From NCBI RefSeq assembly GCF_035319885.1, contig NZ_CP141285.1:1984001-2048000 (forward strand): a stretch of 64,000 nt of DNA, read 5' to 3'. A model generated the notes under the pieces. It was given only the letters and a program-made list of their open reading frames with translations, was not told where the DNA came from and did not search any database. How positions within the stretch are numbered: the first letter of the stretch is position 1; each line of letters opens with the position of its first letter. A program made the position numbers and the translations under genes. Source of the stretch: Altererythrobacter sp. H2. Lineage in GTDB: Bacteria > Pseudomonadota > Alphaproteobacteria > Sphingomonadales > Sphingomonadaceae. Positions 58,880 to 64,000 of the stretch are shown here, in pieces.

Positions 58880-60676
58880 CTAGCCCTGCCCCGTGCCGCT
58901 CCCGGCGGGCTGCACGACCCGCATGTGGAGTTCGCGCAACTGCTTGGGTTCGGCCACGCTTGGCGCGCCCATCAGCAGGTCTTCCGCCTTCTGGTTCATC
59001 GGGAACAGCGTGATCTCGCGCAGGTTCTTGGCATCGCACAGCAGCATCACCACCCGGTCCACGCCTGCCGCCATCCCGCCGTGCGGCGGAGCGCCATAGC
59101 GGAACGCGCGATAGAGACCGCCGAAGCGCTCCTCCACGTCCGCCTGGCTGAGCCCGGTGATCTCGAACGCCTTGACCATGGTTTCCGGCTTGTGGTTCCG
59201 GATGGAGCCGGAGGCGATTTCATAGCCGTTGCAGACCAGGTCGTACTGGTAGGCCTTGATTGTCAGCGGGTCCTGCGTTTCCAGTGCTTCGAGTTCGCCT
59301 TGCGGCATCGAGAACGGGTTGTGGCTGAATTCGACCGACTTCGTTTCCTCGTCATATTCGTAGAACGGGAAGTCGATGATCCACGCCAGTTCGAACCGGC
59401 TACGGTCGATCAGGTCGAGCTCCTCACCCACCCGGATGCGCGCCGCACCGGCCAACTTGGCGGCATCGGCTTCCTTGCCGGCAGCAAAGAACAGGCCGTC
59501 ATCATCGCCCAGTCCCAGTTCGGCATAGAGCTGCGCCATGCGCTCAGGCCCGTGGTTCTTGGCAATCGGCCCGCCGAACTCGCCCTGCTTGCGGGTGACG
59601 TAGCCGAGCCCAGCGAAGCCTTCCTTGCGGGCCCAGTCGTTCATGTCGTCGAAGAACTTGCGGCTCTTGTCGGCAGTGTTGGGCGCAGGGATCACGCGCA
59701 CCACCCCGCCCCCGCCGACGATCTTCTCGAACAGGCCGAAGCCCGACTGTTCGAAATGCTGCGACACATCAGAGATGACCAGCGGGTTGCGCAGATCAGG
59801 CTTGTCGGTGCCGTACTTGAGCATCGACTCGGCGTGCGGAATGCGCGGAAAGCTTCCCGCCGGGGTCACGTAACGCCCTTCGGCAAAGGCTTCGAAGGTT
59901 CCGGCCATGACCGGCTCCATCGTGTCCCACACCTCTTCCTGGGTGACGAAACTCATTTCGAGGTCGAGCTGGTAGAACTCCCCCGGCAGCCGGTCGGCGC
60001 GCGGATCTTCATCGCGGAAACAGGGGGCGATCTGGAAATAGCGGTCAAACCCGGCCACCATCAGCAGCTGCTTGTACTGCTGCGGCGCCTGCGGCAGCGC
60101 GTAGAACTTGCCCGCATGGATGCGGCTCGGCACCAGGAAGTCGCGCGCGCCTTCCGGGCTGGAGGCGGTCAGGATCGGGGTCGAGAACTCGGTAAAGCCC
60201 GCCGCGCCCATCCGCGCCCGCATGTCGGCAATGATCTGCGTGCGCTTCATGATATTGGCGTGGAGCGTCTCGCGCCGCAGGTCGAGGAAGCGGTACCTGA
60301 GGCGGATGTCCTCCGGATACTCCTGCTCGCCTGCCACCGGCAGCGGCAGCTCGTCGGCCGCGCTCTGGATCACGGCGGCGCGGGCAAATACCTCGATCGC
60401 GCCGGTCGAGAGACTGGCGTTGACCGTGCCCTCGCTGCGCGCCTTCACCACACCATCGATGGTGACGACGCTCTCCAGCCGCAGCCCTTCCAGCAGCGGC
60501 AGGGCCGGGCTGTCCGCATCGGCGACGATCTGGGTCATGCCGTAATGATCGCGCAGGTCGACAAACAGGACCCCGCCATGATCGCGCTTCTTGTGGACCC
60601 AGCCCGACAGGCGGACTTCTTCGCCGACATGGCTCTGGCCGAGCTGGGCGCAGGTATGGGTGCGGTAGGCGTGCAT
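58880..60676 (-). CDS. aspS: aspartyl-tRNA synthetase
   Basis: 598 aa from ATG 60676 ([20 protein letters not shown]). OB-fold anticodon domain, bacterial GAD insert and class II catalytic core with [40 protein letters not shown] and the motif 3 region [15 protein letters not shown]. The size fits bacterial AspRS. Adjacent to rnd in divergent orientation. Discriminating versus non-discriminating type cannot be told by eye. Confidence 0.95.
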   Translation of the reverse strand: MHAYRTHTCAQLGQSHVGEEVRLSGWVHKKRDHGGVLFVDLRDHYGMTQIVADADSPALPLLEGLRLESVVTIDGVVKARSEGTVNASLSTGAIEVFARAAVIQSAADELPLPVAGEQEYPEDIRLRYRFLDLRRETLHANIMKRTQIIADMRARMGAAGFTEFSTPILTASSPEGARDFLVPSRIHAGKFYALPQAPQQYKQLLMVAGFDRYFQIAPCFRDEDPRADRLPGEFYQLDLEMSFVTQEEVWDTMEPVMAGTFEAFAEGRYVTPAGSFPRIPHAESMLKYGTDKPDLRNPLVISDVSQHFEQSGFGLFEKIVGGGGVVRVIPAPNTADKSRKFFDDMNDWARKEGFAGLGYVTRKQGEFGGPIAKNHGPERMAQLYAELGLGDDDGLFFAAGKEADAAKLAGAARIRVGEELDLIDRSRFELAWIIDFPFYEYDEETKSVEFSHNPFSMPQGELEALETQDPLTIKAYQYDLVCNGYEIASGSIRNHKPETMVKAFEITGLSQADVEERFGGLYRAFRYGAPPHGGMAAGVDRVVMLLCDAKNLREITLFPMNQKAEDLLMGAPSVAEPKQLRELHMRVVQPAGSGTGQG

Positions 60677-60843
60677 CGAAAGTCTTTCCAATTTCGCGAG
60701 TGTGCGGCTAAGGCCGCGCGCTAGGCGCGAGGCGGCCGTTATGCTGCGCGCGCTAACAGGGGATGCGGGGGGTTTTGTCAAGCCGCGCGCGCCCGTGGGA
60801 CCAAACCCGAGTGGCGGCACTCCGCCCGCAGACAGACAGAACC

Positions 60844-62052
60844 ATGAAAATCCACGACCTGATTACCGAAACCGCCCCGCTCGCCGAGCTGTGCACCCGC
60901 CTCGCCCAATCCGATTTTGTCTGCGTCGACACCGAGTTCATGCGCGAGAACACGTTCTGGCCGGAACTCTGCCTGATCCAGATCGGCAACGAGGAAGAAG
61001 CCGCCGCGATCGACCCGATGGCACCCGGCATCGACCTCGCTCCGCTGCTCGACCTGATGTGCAACAACGAGGACGTGCTCAAGATCTTCCACGCCGGCGG
61101 GCAGGATGTCGAAATCATCTTCAACCTCACCGGCAAGACCCCTCATCCGATCTTCGACACCCAGATCGCGATGATGGCCATCAGCCAGAACGAGCAGATC
61201 GGCTATGCCAACCTGGTCGAATCATGGCTGGGACTGACCATCGACAAGGGCGCACGTTTCACAGACTGGGGCCGCCGCCCCCTGTCCGAGCGGCAGATCG
61301 AATATGCCATCGGCGACGTTACCCACCTCGCCAAGATCTTCCCCAAGATCCTCAAGCGCCTGATCAAGACCGGGCGCGGCGAATGGCTCGATGCGGAAAT
61401 GGAAAAGCTGGCTGATCCCGCCAACTACCGGACCGATCCGGACACGGCGTGGCAGCGCATCCGCTCCGCCGGGCGCAACCCGCAGGTGCTCGGCCGGCTG
61501 AAGGCACTGGCCGCCTGGCGCGAGCAGGAAGCCCAGCACAAGAACATCCCGCGCGGCCGGATCATGCGTGACGAAACCCTGGCCGATATTGCCAGCCACC
61601 CCCCCAAGAGCCAGGCCGACCTCGCCAAGGTGCGCGGCCTGAGCAATGCGTGGAAAGACAACGATATCGGCAAGCGCCTGCTCAAGGTGCTGGAAAAAGC
61701 CGAACCGATGCCCGCCGACGAGCTGCCCGCGCGCGAACGGCGCGGCGCCCCGCTGGGCAAGGAAGGTGCGCTGGTGGCCGACCTGCTCAAGCTGCTGCTC
61801 AAGATCCGCAGCCGCGAAATCGACGTCGCCTCCCGCCTGCTGACCCGCACCGACGAGCTGGAATTGCTCGCCGCCGGGGTCCGCGACCTGCCGATGCTGC
61901 AAGGCTGGCGCTTCGAGGTATTCGGGCGCGAGGCGCTGGAACTGGTCGAAGGCAAACTCGCCTTCGCGGTCCAGCGCGGCAAGCTGCTGATGACGCACAT
62001 CGACACCGTCCACGCCCAGATGCGGGAAGCACAGGGCGAAGCAGCGGAGTAG
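60844..62052 (+). CDS. rnd: ribonuclease D
   Basis: 402 aa from ATG 60844. DEDD exonuclease domain: [24 protein letters not shown] (first Asp-x-Glu), [40 protein letters not shown] and [19 protein letters not shown] domains follow. 3'-5' exoribonuclease in tRNA maturation. Divergent from aspS. Confidence 0.95.
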   Translation: MKIHDLITETAPLAELCTRLAQSDFVCVDTEFMRENTFWPELCLIQIGNEEEAAAIDPMAPGIDLAPLLDLMCNNEDVLKIFHAGGQDVEIIFNLTGKTPHPIFDTQIAMMAISQNEQIGYANLVESWLGLTIDKGARFTDWGRRPLSERQIEYAIGDVTHLAKIFPKILKRLIKTGRGEWLDAEMEKLADPANYRTDPDTAWQRIRSAGRNPQVLGRLKALAAWREQEAQHKNIPRGRIMRDETLADIASHPPKSQADLAKVRGLSNAWKDNDIGKRLLKVLEKAEPMPADELPARERRGAPLGKEGALVADLLKLLLKIRSREIDVASRLLTRTDELELLAAGVRDLPMLQGWRFEVFGREALELVEGKLAFAVQRGKLLMTHIDTVHAQMREAQGEAAE

Positions 62053-62684
62053 CGAGCAGTTCGGGCGTGGCGAAAGTCACACCCTCCGCCCCCATATTCG
62101 TCACCCCGGCCCCCGAGCCGGGGTCCCGCTGTTCTTCGATCCGCACGCGGCTGCGCTCCACCCCAAAGCGGGTAATCAGGCCGTCATTGCGAGCCACCGC
62201 AGGTGGCGCGGCAATCCAGAGCCCAACGCGATACGGCACTGGATTGCCGCGGCCTTCGGCCTCGCAATGACGATGAGGGTCTGGTGGAGTGAGCGGTTTG
62301 GACGTGGCGAAGACCCGCCCTGTATCCCTCCCTTACGTTATCCCGGCCCCCGATCCGAGGCTGTGCGTTTCTTCGATCCTGCGCGCTGGCGCAAAGTAGC
62401 GGGGCCCCGGATCAAGTCCAGGGTGACGATGCGGAGTGCCGGGCCTCTTTCCTGCTCGGGCCCATGCTGCCAGCATCCCCCATTTTCCTACAACCGGCAG
62501 GTGGTGTATGCTGCCCGCTTCAAAGCCGCCATAAACCACTTGGATGCCAATTTTTCTCTTTCGCCACCTTGTCCGTCCGCCGCGTCATACAGAAATAAAA
62601 GCCGATAAAGCAGTGAGTTCCAACCCGTACCGAAGGTGACACCGTGTCACCTTTGTCACCCTCCCCGGAAGCCAGCAGCCGCCC
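62053..62684. other. 632-bp intergenic region rich in palindromic repeats
   Basis: No gene. It holds GC-rich dyads such as CCCCGGCCCCCGAGCCGGGG near 62104, a 91-bp inverted structure at 62182-62272 and a further CCCGGCCCCCGATC-type unit near 62343 whose complement (GGGGCCCCGGATCAAGTCC) appears at about 62400. These are typical dispersed intergenic repeats. The oxyR promoter must lie at the right end. Confidence 0.6.
62182..62272. repeat. 91-bp palindromic intergenic repeat (REP/MITE-like)
   Basis: Termini CGTCATTGCGAG (62182-62193) and CTCGCAATGACG (62261-62272) are perfect inverted repeats. A second nested dyad, GGCAATCCAG / CTGGATTGCC, lies inside. The compact, fully palindromic layout with no coding potential is that of a REP/MITE-type element. 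Confidence 0.7.
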
Positions 62685-63593
62685 ATGTCCACCTATCTCC
62701 CCACCATCAAGCAGTTGCAGTATCTCGTCATGCTGCACGAGCACGGGCATTTCGGGCGCGCGGCGGAGGCTTCGTTCGTGTCGCAATCGACCCTCTCGGC
62801 AGGCATCCGCGAGCTGGAGACGCTGCTGGGCGTGACGCTGGTCGAGCGCAGCCGCCGGGTGGTGCGCTTCACCCCGCTGGGCAACCAGGTGGTGGCCAAG
62901 GCGCACCGGCTGCTGCGCGAGGCGGAGGAACTGGCCGACCTCGTTCAGGCCAGCGGCAAGCCGCTGACCGGCACGGTGCGGATGAGCGTGATCCCCACCA
63001 TTGCCCCGTTCATGCTGCCGCGCATCCTGCCCCGCCTGAAGCGCGAGCGGCCTGACCTCAAGCTGTTCCTGCGCGAGGAGACCAGCCACGACGCGGTCGA
63101 AAGCCTGCACCACGGGCGGGTCGATTGCGTGCTGCTTGCCCTGCCCTATGCCATCGGCGAGGTCGAGACGGCGCACATTGCGGACGATCCGCTGCTGGTT
63201 GCCTTCCCCAAGGACGATCCGCGCGATCCGCCCGCCAGTATCCCCCCGTCAATGATCGACGCCATGGGCCAAGGCGGGCGCCTGCTGCTGCTGGAAGACG
63301 GGCATTGCCTGAAGGAACACGCGCTGGCGGCGTGCAACCGGCCTGAGCTGCGGGCCTCGGCCACGATGATCGCCACCTCGCTCCACACGCTGGTGCAGAT
63401 GGTCGACAATGACCTGGGCCTGACCATGCTGCCGCAGATGGCGCTCGATGCAGGCATTCTGGAGGGCACCAATGTGGTGGCGCGGCCACTGAAATCGACC
63501 GTGGCGAGCCGCCAGATTACCCTGATCTGGCGCAAGAACTCGCCCCGCTCGGCCGAATTCGAGCTGCTGGCGGAGGAGCTGCGGGCCGGGTGA
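62685..63593 (+). CDS. oxyR: LysR-family hydrogen-peroxide regulator OxyR
   Basis: 302 aa. N-terminal LysR HTH (TIKQLQYLVMLHEHGHFGRAAE, SQSTLSAGIRELE) and an effector domain with Cys208 in LLEDGHCLKEH and Cys217 in ALAACNRPE, nine residues apart as in the Cys199/Cys208 redox pair of E. coli OxyR. Peroxide oxidises the pair and activates antioxidant genes. No katG/ahpC is visible in the window. Confidence 0.92.
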   Translation: MSTYLPTIKQLQYLVMLHEHGHFGRAAEASFVSQSTLSAGIRELETLLGVTLVERSRRVVRFTPLGNQVVAKAHRLLREAEELADLVQASGKPLTGTVRMSVIPTIAPFMLPRILPRLKRERPDLKLFLREETSHDAVESLHHGRVDCVLLALPYAIGEVETAHIADDPLLVAFPKDDPRDPPASIPPSMIDAMGQGGRLLLLEDGHCLKEHALAACNRPELRASATMIATSLHTLVQMVDNDLGLTMLPQMALDAGILEGTNVVARPLKSTVASRQITLIWRKNSPRSAEFELLAEELRAG

Positions 63594-63680
63594 ACCGGGA
63601 GGGAAAATAGGCAGGTTTCATGATTTGTTGGTGAATTTGGCCGTAACCGTTGGCCGGGTTAGCAGACAAGGAACACGGCG

Positions 63681-64000
63681 ATGCGCGCCTTCAACCGGTT
63701 CAAGACAGACGAGATGATCGATTGCGCGGTCAGCGGCAAACGCGGCAAGGTTGCGCTCTACAACCTCTCGTGCGGCGGCTGTATGATTGAAAGCGGCAGC
63801 AAACTGCTCAAGCAGGGCGCGAGCGTGTCGCTGGTCATGCGCGAGAAGATCGAGGTCAGCGGGCGGGTTGCCTGGCGGATCGGCAAGAACGCCGGGATCA
63901 AGTTCGACCAGACGCTGCACCCCAGGGTGGTCGAGCAGTTCGGTTACACCGAGGAGGAGTTCGACCGGAATGACCCGCGCGACCGGTTCGGCATTCCGCT
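63681..64000 (+). CDS. PilZ-domain protein, truncated by window edge
   Basis: 106 codons visible from ATG 63681 (AAGGAACA upstream). Short PilZ-like domain: DEMIDCAVSGKRGKVALYNL, SCGGCMIE, SGRVAWRIGKNAGIKFDQ. Such single-domain proteins bind c-di-GMP, though the RxxxR switch is not clearly present in the visible part. The continuation after FGIPL is outside the window. Confidence 0.8.
   Translation, partial: MRAFNRFKTDEMIDCAVSGKRGKVALYNLSCGGCMIESGSKLLKQGASVSLVMREKIEVSGRVAWRIGKNAGIKFDQTLHPRVVEQFGYTEEEFDRNDPRDRFGIP

Noticed and set aside
63618-63920. 100-codon minus-strand frame at the right edge
   Set aside because: Antisense to the PilZ-domain gene, which has a ribosome-binding site and a recognisable domain.

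Overview
The window is chromosomal DNA from a sphingomonad-type alphaproteobacterium (Sphingomonadaceae/Erythrobacteraceae). The evidence is the mosaic layout of aromatic-degradation genes, a Ti/sphingomonad-style traA-traC-traD mobilisation module, and the family of the core genes (yfiRNB, fabF-acpP, aspS, rnd, oxyR). Genus-level placement is not possible from sequence alone.

1-32.7 kb is a large aromatic catabolic region. A leftward operon (7093 to 1783) encodes a benzoate-type ring-hydroxylating oxygenase (RHO), a PdxA/TphB-type dehydrogenase, a salicylate/terephthalate-type RHO and a glutathione transferase. A further leftward unit has a meta-cleavage hydrolase and a catechol 2,3-dioxygenase cut by the window edge. 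A rightward operon (7397-11034) encodes a BphC/NahC-type extradiol dioxygenase, a Rieske ferredoxin, a third RHO and a NahD-type isomerase, followed by a TonB-dependent receptor. Then comes a tight rightward cluster (13976-21781): flavin prenyltransferase UbiX, a Tat-signal protein, a p-cresol methylhydroxylase (PCMH)-like flavoprotein, an aldehyde dehydrogenase, a UbiD decarboxylase with its small D subunit, a second PCMH-like flavoprotein and a c-type cytochrome lipoprotein. It continues with a bacterial-luciferase-type monooxygenase, an IclR regulator, propionyl-CoA synthetase, an EamA exporter, a naphthalene/biphenyl-type RHO with an aryl-alcohol dehydrogenase, and an MFS exporter. The genes suggest side-chain oxidation of a p-alkylphenol-like group, non-oxidative decarboxylation, ring dihydroxylation and meta-cleavage, with propionyl-CoA salvage. 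The actual substrate is not determined. A 16-bp inverted repeat GTGCAA-N4-TTGCAC recurs upstream of several of these units and also upstream of pyruvate phosphate dikinase (33.1-35.8 kb).

35.9-38.7 kb is a junkyard: two IS3-family 3' remnants in direct orientation flank a TetR gene, then come remnants of an older integrative element (AlpA, HTH protein, truncated integrase). 38760-51034 is a 12.3-kb integrative mobilisable element in the 3' end of a tRNA-Met(CAT) gene. It has 15-bp att repeats, a tyrosine integrase, AlpA-type regulators, an MmeI-like restriction-modification protein, CorA, a zinc-ribbon protein, a methyltransferase, TraD/TraC, an oriT-like sequence, a TraA relaxase and a DUF6118-like protein. 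No type IV secretion or coupling-protein gene is present, so transfer would need a helper.

51.2-64 kb is housekeeping chromosome: 2'-5' RNA ligase, MBL-fold alkylsulfatase, MltG, FabF, AcpP, a yfiRNB (YfiR-diguanylate cyclase-YfiB) operon whose cyclase gene carries a frameshift, AspS, RNase D, OxyR and a PilZ protein cut by the right edge.
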